This document shows, piece after piece, positions 54,601 to 61,781 of a stretch of 64,000 nucleotides of DNA. This stretch comes from an uncultured Methylocystaceae bacterium (GTDB lineage Bacteria; Pseudomonadota; Alphaproteobacteria; Rhizobiales; Beijerinckiaceae), in the NCBI GenBank assembly GCA_937870755.1, contig CALMZV010000131.1:1-64000 (forward strand). Reading direction: 5' to 3'. The position numbers and the translations under genes are program-made. Under the pieces are notes generated by a model that did no database searches, was not told the DNA's origin, and worked only from the letters and a program-made list of their open reading frames with translations. Each line of letters begins with the position of its first letter. The first letter of the stretch is position 1.

Positions 54601-54925
54601 TGACATTCAGGGCGGCACGACGCGCGAGGGAATTCATCTTGGCGCCATGGCCGGTGCGGTCGACCTGTTGCAACGCTGCTTCAGCGGGCTCGAGCTGCGC
54701 GGCAACGAACTGCGTTTTCACCCAGCGCTCCCGGATGAACTGAAGCGGCTATCGTTCCAGATCCGCTATCGCGGCCATTCGCTCAATGTGGACATTACTG
54801 CGGATGAGCTGACGTTGGCGAGCGATGCAAGTGGCGCCAGGGCAATCACCGTCGCCGTCCTCGACCGGCATATTTCCCTGCGGCCGGGCGATCGCACGAG
54901 CGTGCCATTGACTCGTCCCTTGTAA
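51629..54925 (+). CDS. Fused beta-phosphoglucomutase (HAD) and GH65 glycoside phosphorylase
   Basis: This 1098-residue fusion has an N-terminal HAD domain (about 14-250) with DVAVFDLDGVVTDT (Asp22, Asp24), IVSASRNCTEVL and MIVVEDAIAGVAAG, like beta-phosphoglucomutase. The rest is GH65 with the proposed general acid Glu791 (VMGPDEFHDRYP) and a phosphate loop RRTSHGSTLSG near 960. GH65 phosphorylases split trehalose, maltose or kojibiose to beta-glucose 1-phosphate, which the HAD domain would turn into glucose 6-phosphate. It is thus a one-protein disaccharide salvage route. The ribosome site is weak. Exact sugar unknown. Confidence 0.88.
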   Translation: MSGEISSKTSLVPSRFDVAVFDLDGVVTDTARVHFQAWKETFDTFFEMRGRHEGTGFAPFTADDYRRYVDGRPREDAIRAVLAARGAELPEGSACDGPEVESVHGFAKRKDGLFLEHIRSKGVDVYPSTVALIRRLRGLGFKTAIVSASRNCTEVLRSARLEYLFDARVDGHDAATLGLQGKPAPDAFLEAARRLGTAPSRMIVVEDAIAGVAAGHAGGFGVVIGIDRTGDGADLKIAGADVVVADLNQIEIDWDDVLTARRFATKVKPDVHRLDPFIAQSGTATRRPEAAVNPDPWLFSYDGFDPAVEGRRETLFAVGNGYVVTRGAAAEARADDVHYPGTYLAGGYNRLTTQIEGRPVEHEDLVNLPNWLPVTFRIDDGDWFELRGVTILDYRQTLDLKRGLYTRTLRVRDPHGRETSLVEQRFVHMADKHLAAQHVTVRSENWSGRLTVRAMLDGEVVNAGVPRYQQFDGKHLRASAATAIAPDSMLLQAETAQSQLRIAQAARLNVGGNDGVSDIDKRTIEEPARVGYDIIIPMSPGASVAIEKIVALYTSRDRAIADPATAARTAIARAGTFYALLQSHERVWEHLWQHCDLHLLDAETDEAYDAHLAVRLHIFHLLQTASPHSMELDTGIPARGWHGEAYRGHIFWDELFIFPFLILRLPILARSLLLYRYRRLNEARWAAQRAGFRGAMFPWQSGSDGREETDLVYFNPHSGNWIKDNTHLQRHIGPAIAYNVWQYYQATGDAEFLYVYGAEMMFEVARFLVSIAQWNESRGRYDICGVMGPDEFHDRYPGNAAPGLDNNAYTNVMAAWCIARALDLFELLPDERCDELCRSLQIEQEELVRWEHVGRKLYLPFQTDGILSQFEGYDTLREFDWDTYRRKYRNIMRLDLLLEAEGDSPNHYKLSKQADVLMLFYLFSAEELEEIFSRLGYTFEPETIPKTIDYYLRRTSHGSTLSGIAHAWVLARSCRQRSWSLFAEALQSDIADIQGGTTREGIHLGAMAGAVDLLQRCFSGLELRGNELRFHPALPDELKRLSFQIRYRGHSLNVDITADELTLASDASGARAITVAVLDRHISLRPGDRTSVPLTRPL

Positions 54926-55254
54926 CGACGCGAACGGAGCCCACGCAACCAGTGTGATTTTTACACAAATCGTCTTGCCGGCATCACGGCAGACCAAGAA
55001 GGAGAACACGTTGCGACAACCTGAGAATGACCCCATCCGGCGCACAACTTTGCGGCACCGATATCGGACCACGTGCGACAAGCGGATCGCAGTTGGGAGC
55101 ATGGTCATTGACGCCGTGGCCGCCGGGCAGGGATTTCCGGCGTCACCACTCGTCCCTGGGCTGAGGCGGAATCGCGTGAGTTGCGCAAGCCACCTCTACG
55201 ACCCCTTCCCGAACTTCTGAAGAATCGAACACGCAGCGGGCTGACGAGGACGAG
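54926..55254. other. 329-bp gap without recognised gene
   Basis: A short open frame (54954-55220, 88 codons) begins near AAGGAGAACACG but has no recognisable similarity and poor codon pattern. No clear promoter, terminator or repeat was seen. It may be degraded sequence or the upstream region of gltS. Confidence 0.4.
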
Positions 55255-56466
55255 ATGTTGGGTGAGCGGATACTCGAAATTCATCCCTTTCTCTCGTTCA
55301 ACATCGCGGTCATGCTGCTTCTGACCGGCAAGGGCATTGTTCTGCGATCTTCGCTTCTGCGCCAATACTCCATCCCTGAGCCCGTCGTAGGAGGAGTTCT
55401 GTGTGCGGCCTTCGTGGCATTCGTCTATCTTGGATTTGATCGCCAGATCCGCTTTGGACTTGAAGTCCGTGATTTTCTGCTTCTGGTATTCTTCGCCGGG
55501 ATCGGGCTGAAGTCCGAGATCGCCACCCTTGCAAAAGGCGGCCGGCCGCTTGTCATTCTGCTGGCCCTCGCCGCGATATTCATGGTGGCGCAAAATTTCC
55601 TGGGGGTGGCGGTTGCGGCGGCTTTTGGGATCAATCCGCTGGCCGGGCTAATGGCCGGCTCGATTTCATTGACAGGCGGTGTGGGCACAACAGCGGCTTG
55701 GGCGCCAATCTTCGTCGGCGATCTCGGCATTTCCAATGCCATGGAACTCGGCGTGGCGAGCAACATGGTGGGGCTGATTGCTGCTTGCCTGGTTGGCGGC
55801 CCCATTGCCGCCTTCCTGCTACAAAGGCACCAGATCAAAACCTCCGGAGGCGTCGATCTCGACATCGGCGCACCGCACGACACCATGCCGCAGCTGGACT
55901 ATTTCGGCGTCCTTTGGGCCATACTTATCCTCAATATCACGGTTGTGACCGGTGTCGGCATTGATGCCCTTGTCACGCGCACAGGGCTGAACTTACCAAC
56001 CTTCGTGAGTTGCCTAGTCGCAGGAATAGTTCTGCGAAACTTGTCACCGCTCGTCATTCGCACGGAGCCGTCCCGTTATAGCGCAGGAATCTCTCAAGGG
56101 CTCGCGCTGATCTCCGATCTATCACTCGGTCTCTTCCTCACGATGGCGCTGATGGGATTGCAGCTATGGGCCTTGGCCGACGTCTTTAGCTTCATAGTCA
56201 TCGTGCTCGTCCTTCAGATTATTCTATCGATCACGTACACGGCACTGGTCGTTTTCCGAGCGATGGGAAGCGACTACGAAGCCGCGGTCATCTCCGCCGG
56301 ATTCGGCGGCATCACGTTGGGTTCGACCGCAACTGCAATCGCCAACATGACGGCTGTTACGCAGCAGCACGGCGCCGCTCACCGCGCCTTCATCATCGTG
56401 CCAGTGGTCTGTGGCTTCTTCATCGACATCGTCAATGCGCTGGTCATTACTGCCTTCGTGAATTAG
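55255..56466 (+). CDS. gltS: Sodium/glutamate symporter
   Basis: The 403-residue membrane protein has about ten hydrophobic segments and GltS family signatures: FNIAVMLLLTGKGIVLRSSL, PEPVVGGVLCAAFV, VFFAGIGLKSEIATLAKGG, MAGSISLTGGVGTTAAWAP and GLFLTMALMGLQLWALAD. It imports glutamate with sodium ions. The ATG follows ACGAG. It is followed 75 bases later by an MFS gene, possibly as a separate unit. Confidence 0.92.
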   Translation: MLGERILEIHPFLSFNIAVMLLLTGKGIVLRSSLLRQYSIPEPVVGGVLCAAFVAFVYLGFDRQIRFGLEVRDFLLLVFFAGIGLKSEIATLAKGGRPLVILLALAAIFMVAQNFLGVAVAAAFGINPLAGLMAGSISLTGGVGTTAAWAPIFVGDLGISNAMELGVASNMVGLIAACLVGGPIAAFLLQRHQIKTSGGVDLDIGAPHDTMPQLDYFGVLWAILILNITVVTGVGIDALVTRTGLNLPTFVSCLVAGIVLRNLSPLVIRTEPSRYSAGISQGLALISDLSLGLFLTMALMGLQLWALADVFSFIVIVLVLQIILSITYTALVVFRAMGSDYEAAVISAGFGGITLGSTATAIANMTAVTQQHGAAHRAFIIVPVVCGFFIDIVNALVITAFVN

Positions 56467-56541
56467 CGCCAGCGCATATCATCACATCACACAAACACCA
56501 TGGCGGCACATAGCTGAATCCACCAAGACTCAAAGGACCTT

Positions 56542-57819
56542 ATGTTGAGATTCAGTGCTATCCTTCCGATCACCGCCATCATCATAGGCATCGCCATCGT
56601 CCAGCTTGCCAACGGCTTTCTCGGCACACTCGTGTCCATGAGCAGCGCTGCCGCAGGGTTTTCTCCGGCGGTCATGGGCATCGTGCTGGCGGCGTATTTT
56701 GGCGGCTACACGATCGGTGCGGCCACCATGGCATCCCTGCTGCAACGAGTCGGCCATATTCGACTCTTCGCTGCACTCGCAGGGCTGGTGGCAGCTTCCA
56801 TCGCCCTTCAGCCTATGCTGATCGGACCGCTGGCATGGATCGTGATCAGAATTGTCACCGGTCTAGGTTGCGCTGGCCTGTTCATCGCAGCGGAGAGCTG
56901 GCTGAACGCTACCGCGGAGCCACAGAGCCGCGGGTCCATCTTCGCCATCTACATGGTCGCCACCAACGCATGCTTCGGTGCAGGTCAGTTCCTTCTCAAT
57001 ATGCCGGCTCCGGGTGGATTCGAGCTGTTTTCGCTGGCCGCTGCGTTATTTTGCTTGGCACTAGTGCCGGTATCGTTGACGCGTTCGGCTCAGCCTAAGC
57101 TCGTCCAAAGCCCGCGCCTGCGCCTGAAGGAACTGCGGCGGCTTGCCCCGGTGGCTTTCGCCGGTTGCGTGACCACGGGTCTCGTCAGCAGCACCTTCTA
57201 CAGCCTGCTCCCAGCCTATGCGCAGACGCAAGGAGTTCCAGACAGCTCCGTGTCCACGTTTATCGCGACCGCTGTCTTTGGGGGCTTGGCCTTCCAGGTG
57301 CCCGTGGGGAGGCTGTCAGATCGTTTCGACCGGCGCCTAGTCGCGGCCCTTTTAGCTGGCGGGCTCCTCGTGGCCGCGCTCTTCATCGCGATGCTGTCCT
57401 TGAGCAATGGCCTCATCTTCCTAGTCACATTCCTGCTTGGCGGCTTTATGTCGACTATCTATCCGGTATGCGTCGCACATGCGCACGACCGTGTCGAACC
57501 CGACAAAGTCTTAGCCGTCAGTGGGCAGCTCATCCTCATACACGGTATCGCGTCGTTTTTCGGTCCGATCATCGGGACAACGATTTTGGGTCAGGCCGGA
57601 ATTGGCGGGGTCTATGTCTTCATGGCCGTGGTGGCTGGCCTGTTCGTTGCAGCAGCGATTTGGCGTGCCTTCTGGGTGGAAGCCCCCGAGCAGAAGGAAC
57701 GACCTTTCGTAATCCTGACTGAACGAATGGGCCAGCCCCTGGCACATGTGGCCGACGAGGAGAAGGTTACGGGCAATGAGGCCGGCCCAGCAAACGAAGA
57801 TGAGGTACCCGTTCGGTAA
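56542..57819 (+). CDS. MFS transporter
   Basis: The 425-residue protein has 12 hydrophobic segments in two halves. The loop 2-3 motif region is FGGYTIGAATMASLLQRVGH and loop 8-9 is PVGRLSDRFDRRLVAALLA, both typical of the major facilitator superfamily. The C-terminal tail is hydrophilic. It starts behind AAAGGA. The sequence is closest in style to YfkF/YcaD-like MFS proteins, but the substrate is not predictable. It ends the cargo region, just before traR. Confidence 0.85.
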   Translation: MLRFSAILPITAIIIGIAIVQLANGFLGTLVSMSSAAAGFSPAVMGIVLAAYFGGYTIGAATMASLLQRVGHIRLFAALAGLVAASIALQPMLIGPLAWIVIRIVTGLGCAGLFIAAESWLNATAEPQSRGSIFAIYMVATNACFGAGQFLLNMPAPGGFELFSLAAALFCLALVPVSLTRSAQPKLVQSPRLRLKELRRLAPVAFAGCVTTGLVSSTFYSLLPAYAQTQGVPDSSVSTFIATAVFGGLAFQVPVGRLSDRFDRRLVAALLAGGLLVAALFIAMLSLSNGLIFLVTFLLGGFMSTIYPVCVAHAHDRVEPDKVLAVSGQLILIHGIASFFGPIIGTTILGQAGIGGVYVFMAVVAGLFVAAAIWRAFWVEAPEQKERPFVILTERMGQPLAHVADEEKVTGNEAGPANEDEVPVR

Positions 57820-57921
57820 CACGCCGGCTGGCACGGCGACGACGAGGCGCAACGGGGACTTACCGGGCGCATCAAAAACCGAGCGGGAATCCGCCCACGG
57901 CCCGGAGGAGGTCGCTAAGGA

Positions 57922-58641
57922 ATGGAAGACAGCATTGTTCTGGACAAAGAAATGGACGGCCTCATGGAGGCGGTCGAACTCTCGCAGGACGAAGGCACGC
58001 TCAAGCAGACGCTGCGCAACTTCAGCGTCGCGCTCGGCTTCAACCGCTTCGCCTATCTAAATGTCCGCGGCGACGACGTTCGTGCCTTGTCGAACTACCA
58101 TCCCGAATGGCAACGCATCTATCTGGAGAAGAACTACACGGCGATCGACCCGGTCGTCGTCTCGGCCAGGCGCTCGATGCAGGTCTTCAACTGGTCGCAG
58201 GAAGAGAATGCGGGTACAGCCCCTGAGACGGTCCGATTCTTCGGCGAGGCCGCCGAATTTGGAATCCGCAGCGGTCTTTCAATCCCGGTGCGCGGCAGCT
58301 TCGGCAGGATGGCGATGCTGACGCTTGCATCTGACCGCCCACGCTCCGACTTCGCACGTGTGCGCGATCCTGTCCATGCGATAACGGCCGTCGCCTTCGT
58401 GCATATCCGCCTCAATCATCTCCTGACGTCGCGTCGCAAGAACTCCGTTGTCGAGCTGACGCCGCGAGAGGCGCACTGCATTGCCTGGGCATCACTCGGA
58501 AAGACGAAAGCTGAGACCGCGGCGCTACTCGGCATCAAGGAGAAGACGGTGCGCTTCTACACGGAGTCGGCGTTCGCGAAGCTCGGCGCCGTGAATATCA
58601 CCCACGCCGTCCGGCTCGCCATCGAGAACGGGTTGATCTGA
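57922..58641 (+). CDS. traR: TraR, LuxR-type quorum-sensing activator
   Basis: The 239-residue protein has an autoinducer-binding domain with the positions of Agrobacterium TraR conserved at an offset of six: Tyr59, Trp63, Asp76-Pro77 and Trp91 (NYHPEWQRIYL, YTAIDPVVV, VFNWSQ). The LuxR HTH follows (ELTPREAHCIAWASLGKTKA, ETAALLGIKEKTVRFYTESA). With the lactone from TraI it should activate traI-trb, rep and tra promoters. It starts behind AAGGA. Its gene is convergent with traM. Confidence 0.92.
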   Translation: MEDSIVLDKEMDGLMEAVELSQDEGTLKQTLRNFSVALGFNRFAYLNVRGDDVRALSNYHPEWQRIYLEKNYTAIDPVVVSARRSMQVFNWSQEENAGTAPETVRFFGEAAEFGIRSGLSIPVRGSFGRMAMLTLASDRPRSDFARVRDPVHAITAVAFVHIRLNHLLTSRRKNSVVELTPREAHCIAWASLGKTKAETAALLGIKEKTVRFYTESAFAKLGAVNITHAVRLAIENGLI

Positions 58642-58665
58642 ACGTCTTCCGAAGGCATCCGGTTA

Positions 58666-58977
58666 TCAGGATGCGGGCACGTTCGGGATATGGCCGAGGC
58701 GTTCGACCAGAGTCGCGACGACCATCTGCTGTGCGCGCGACGCCAGCATCAGCTTTGTGTATTCGTCGTGAAGCTCTGTCGCCCGGTTCGTCGCAGCATC
58801 GGCTGACTTCCAGGCGTGAAAGGCAGCTTCGGCTTTGGCGACTGCTTCTCTATGCTCACGGATCGCCTCGACCGTCAGCTTTTCGATTTCGTCTTTGGCG
58901 AGCGGCGCGATGAGATTCGCCATTGTCGTTGCCGCATCCGCACCACTCAACCCGTCCGTTTCCTTACCGCTAACCAT
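58666..58977 (-). CDS. traM: TraM, antiactivator of TraR
   Basis: The 103-residue helical protein matches TraM: LIAPLAKDEIEKLTVEAIRE at the N-terminus, then HDEYTKLMLASRAQQMVVAT and LVERLGHIPNVPAS at the C-terminus. In Ti and related plasmids TraM binds TraR and blocks DNA binding until the signal threshold is passed. It lies next to traR, in convergent orientation, with 24 bases between. A short hairpin GCATCC-N8-GGATGC (58655-58674) spans the junction. Confidence 0.9.
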   Translation of the reverse strand: MVSGKETDGLSGADAATTMANLIAPLAKDEIEKLTVEAIREHREAVAKAEAAFHAWKSADAATNRATELHDEYTKLMLASRAQQMVVATLVERLGHIPNVPAS

Positions 58978-59475
58978 CGTCTTCCAGTCGGTCAGGTCCA
59001 GCGGTGCGCCCCCGCAGACGTTAATCCTGTGAACCCAAGCCGGGGGTTGGAAATCCGTTACGAACGGACCCTGTGACCTTTAGCACCGGAGCGCCTGGAC
59101 ATACGTCACAGGCCCCCGGCCATTGGCCAGAGGATTCCGGTGCCATTTCGGTCGGCACCGACCGTCGTAATGGGGTTTCCAAGCCCCGAGCAGCGCGTAC
59201 TGCCTGCCGGGCTTATAGGCGGTGACGACGGTCGATGCCAGCAGCAAGCTGCTGCGGCAGGGATTTTTAGGAGTGGGGATTCACCTCGACGGTGCGCTGA
59301 CGTCGACGACGCGCGAGCTGGTTGTACCTAAAGCCCGCATACTGGCCGGATTCGCAAGCACGATATTGCTCCGCCGGAAATCTCGGCCATGACTTCGCAA
59401 ACTTGACGCCTTCTAAACTCTGACGATGCTTCCGCATCATTGCAACGATTCGAAAGCACTATCACAGGCTTGCTG
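58978..59475. other. 498-bp gap between traM and traH
   Basis: No gene is recognised. There is an inverted repeat CGGTGCC...GGCACCG (59138-59160) and a small hairpin GATGC-TTCC-GCATC (59425-59438) downstream of traH that may help end the tra transcript but lacks a U-tract. No lux-like box with the CCGGCA core and no oriT-like nick region was found. Confidence 0.4.
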
Positions 59476-60081
59476 TCAGTCACCTTTCTTAGGTGCGCCG
59501 CCGATCCCCGAGAGGTCGATGCGGATGCCGGCGCGGTTCGGATCGGTCTTGGCCTGTTGCGACTCCCGCGGGGCCGGACCTGGTTGATCCGCCGTCGCCG
59601 GCGGATCGTCGGCGCGCGGCGCCGCCGCGGTCGCGGGACCAGGATCTGGCGCCGAGAAGACGGCGACCCCTTCGAACGAGCCCGTGCGCCAGGCGAGAAT
59701 CGCGTCGTCGAAAGCCTCGTCGGGCTCGGCGCCATACCATTTGACGACGATGCGATAGACCTTGCCGAACAGCGCGGTCCCTATGCGGATGTTCTTGCAG
59801 GAGTCGAGGAGATCAGCAGAGAGCTGCGCGACGTCGGTGACGCCGACGCCGGCCGGGTACTGCGTCACGCCGACGCGCACAACGGCCTGCCCGACGTAAC
59901 GGCGCATGAGCGCCATCGCATCCTCGGACGATTTCGGCGGCGGCACCAGGATCACGCGATCGCCGGCGCGCACAGTGACCGCGAGCGGATCGGGCGAACC
60001 CGCGGCCGCGATGAATTTCTCGACGATCGCCGGCTTCAGGCCGGGATCGGCGCATTGCTGAATCATCGCGGCATCCACCAT
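59476..60081 (-). CDS. traH: TraH, conjugal transfer protein
   Basis: The 201-residue protein begins MVDAAMIQQCADPGLKPAIV, with VRAGDRVILVPPPKSSEDAM and RRYVGQAVVRVGVTQYPAGV following, as in Ti and rhizobial TraH. The C-terminus is Pro/Ala-rich. It is the last gene of the traA-traF-traB-traH operon and its exact role in transfer is unknown. A GAGGAGA site precedes the ATG, 10 bases after the traB stop. Confidence 0.88.
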   Translation of the reverse strand: MVDAAMIQQCADPGLKPAIVEKFIAAAGSPDPLAVTVRAGDRVILVPPPKSSEDAMALMRRYVGQAVVRVGVTQYPAGVGVTDVAQLSADLLDSCKNIRIGTALFGKVYRIVVKWYGAEPDEAFDDAILAWRTGSFEGVAVFSAPDPGPATAAAPRADDPPATADQPGPAPRESQQAKTDPNRAGIRIDLSGIGGAPKKGD

Positions 60082-60091
60082 CGTCTTCTCC

Positions 60092-61243
60092 TCACAGATT
60101 GAAAGCGGTCACGAGCGGACGATCGAACAGCCGCGACCAGGCCTGCACGCTGGCGCGCTGAATGCCCACAATGCTGGTGCCGGCCGTCCACCATCCATTG
60201 CCGGTCGCGACGATGACGTCGGGCGCGTGCAGCATCGACTGCAGCACCGGCCACAGGAGGAGCTGCTCGTAGCAAATCAGCGGCGCGAGCCGCCTGCCCT
60301 GCACCGTGACGACGGGGTTGGCGAACAGGTGCGCCCGCGCGCTGCCGCCTTTGCCGAACCATGCGAGCCAGGGCTGCCACATCGACACCGGGACGGGCAT
60401 GCGCTCGCGATAGACGATGCGGGGTTCATCATCGCCGATCTCGACCAGGACATTGTCGTAACCCTGCCGATCGACGACGGCGGCGCCGGCGATGACGACG
60501 ATGCCGGCGCCTCGCAGGGCATCGTTCCAGAACCGCTCGACCGTCGGCGTCCACAGGCCGAGGGTGCTTTCCGGCATCACCACGATCTTGCCGCCGCTTT
60601 CGGCGCGGCGCCGCACCTTCGCCAGAAGCTCGCGATGCTGCTCGAGATCGGTGCGCCGCCCGAGCGCCGCCCCCATCGTCATATCCACGCCGGTCCATGC
60701 GTCGGGCACCGACGGCGTCGTCCAGCTTGCGGCGGACCAGAGCCAGGCGGCGCACAGGGCCGCCGCCGCGGCTGGCCACATTCTGGTGGTCAAGGCCAGC
60801 ATGCCGCCGGCGGCGGCCGCCAGCCCCGTCCAGCCCCATCCCGGAAACAGAACGCCGGCCGCTGTCAGGGGATGGGCCCAGCCCACGATCCCGAGCGGCG
60901 GGACGGCCATCAGGATTGACGCCGCCCCGAACCGCCCTGCCCGTCTCCATCCCGGCCGCGGCGACCACAGGGCGGCATAGGCGCCGACGAAGGCGAGCGA
61001 CGCGCCGATCCAGAGCACGCCGCCCCACAGCAGGCCGGACCCGTAGAAATTGGCGACGCCCTGCGGCAGGCCGCGAGAGGCGGCGAGGAAATAGGCGACC
61101 GCGATGGCCGCCGCGACGATGCGGGTCGGCGCTATCCCCCACAGCGCCGGGAAGGCCATCGCCAGCGGCAAGGCGAGGGTCCGGTCGCCCCAGGCCAGCG
61201 TGCCCACCACGGCCGCGCCGAGGACCAGAGCGGCCGCCTGCAC
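60092..61243 (-). CDS. traB: TraB, membrane carbon-nitrogen-hydrolase-like conjugation protein
   Basis: GTG at 61243, five bases after the traF stop, is preferred; ATG at 61327 behind GAAGG would overlap traF by 80 bases. The protein has about 383 residues. It has about six N-terminal membrane segments (ALPLAMAFPALWGIAPTRIV, AAAIAVAYFLAASRGLPQGV) and a nitrilase-like domain with Glu in IVVMPESTLGLW, Arg in VYRERMPVPVSM and Cys in APLICYEQLLL. It resembles apolipoprotein N-acyltransferase and is needed or helpful for transfer in Ti plasmids, though its substrate is not proven. Confidence 0.88.
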   Translation of the reverse strand: MQAAALVLGAAVVGTLAWGDRTLALPLAMAFPALWGIAPTRIVAAAIAVAYFLAASRGLPQGVANFYGSGLLWGGVLWIGASLAFVGAYAALWSPRPGWRRAGRFGAASILMAVPPLGIVGWAHPLTAAGVLFPGWGWTGLAAAAGGMLALTTRMWPAAAAALCAAWLWSAASWTTPSVPDAWTGVDMTMGAALGRRTDLEQHRELLAKVRRRAESGGKIVVMPESTLGLWTPTVERFWNDALRGAGIVVIAGAAVVDRQGYDNVLVEIGDDEPRIVYRERMPVPVSMWQPWLAWFGKGGSARAHLFANPVVTVQGRRLAPLICYEQLLLWPVLQSMLHAPDVIVATGNGWWTAGTSIVGIQRASVQAWSRLFDRPLVTAFNL

Positions 61244-61247
61244 GGGG

Positions 61248-61781
61248 TCAGGGATCGAAGGTGGCGACCGGCCGTGCGAGCCCGAGGAGTCCGGCGGCAG
61301 GGACCGGCCCGAAATACCGTGAGTCATAGGAGCCTTCGAAATCGGAGTGGAGATAGAGATGCCCGTCCGGCACGACGCCGCCGGCATAGGCCGCGAGCGC
61401 CCTGCCCTCGGCGTCGACGCCGTGGATCTCGGAATGGTGCAGCGGACGCCCGTCGATCATCACCGAGCGGTCGATCGTGATGATCTGGCCCGGGAGGGCG
61501 GCGACGGTCTTGATGAGAGGACTTGCGCGGCCCGGACACACGCCGCCGCGGACATAGCCGCGCGCGAGCCCCGTGGAGAGCGCTGGGCCCTGCGGTATGC
61601 AGATGAAGACACGATCGCCGACGGCGATGGGCGCCTCCGCGGCGACGATGCGCCAGAGGCCGAGCGGATAGCTCCGCGTGAAATTCAGGCGATAGCCGCC
61701 CCACCAGCCCGTCGCGGCGACGGCGGCGATGGCCGCCGCGCCGAGAGCGAGGACGAGAAGCGGCCGCCGGGCACGCGTCAT
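61248..61781 (-). CDS. traF: TraF, signal-peptidase-like pilin maturation protease
   Basis: The 177-residue S26-family protease has a membrane segment (LLVLALGAAAIAAVAATGWW), catalytic Ser37 (FTRSYPLGLWRI) and Lys91 (SPLIKTVAALPGQ), and the domain HLYLHSDFEGSYDSRYFG-like ending. In RP4, TraF cuts and cyclises TrbC; the same role is expected here. Its ATG overlaps the traA stop (ATGA). Confidence 0.9.
   Translation of the reverse strand: MTRARRPLLVLALGAAAIAAVAATGWWGGYRLNFTRSYPLGLWRIVAAEAPIAVGDRVFICIPQGPALSTGLARGYVRGGVCPGRASPLIKTVAALPGQIITIDRSVMIDGRPLHHSEIHGVDAEGRALAAYAGGVVPDGHLYLHSDFEGSYDSRYFGPVPAAGLLGLARPVATFDP

Noticed and set aside
54954-55220. 88-codon open frame before gltS
   Set aside because: No recognised similarity, unusual composition and a doubtful start; recorded only as gap content.
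58655-58674. Short hairpin between traR and traM as a bidirectional terminator
   Set aside because: Only six base pairs and no U-tract on either strand; noted but not called as a terminator.
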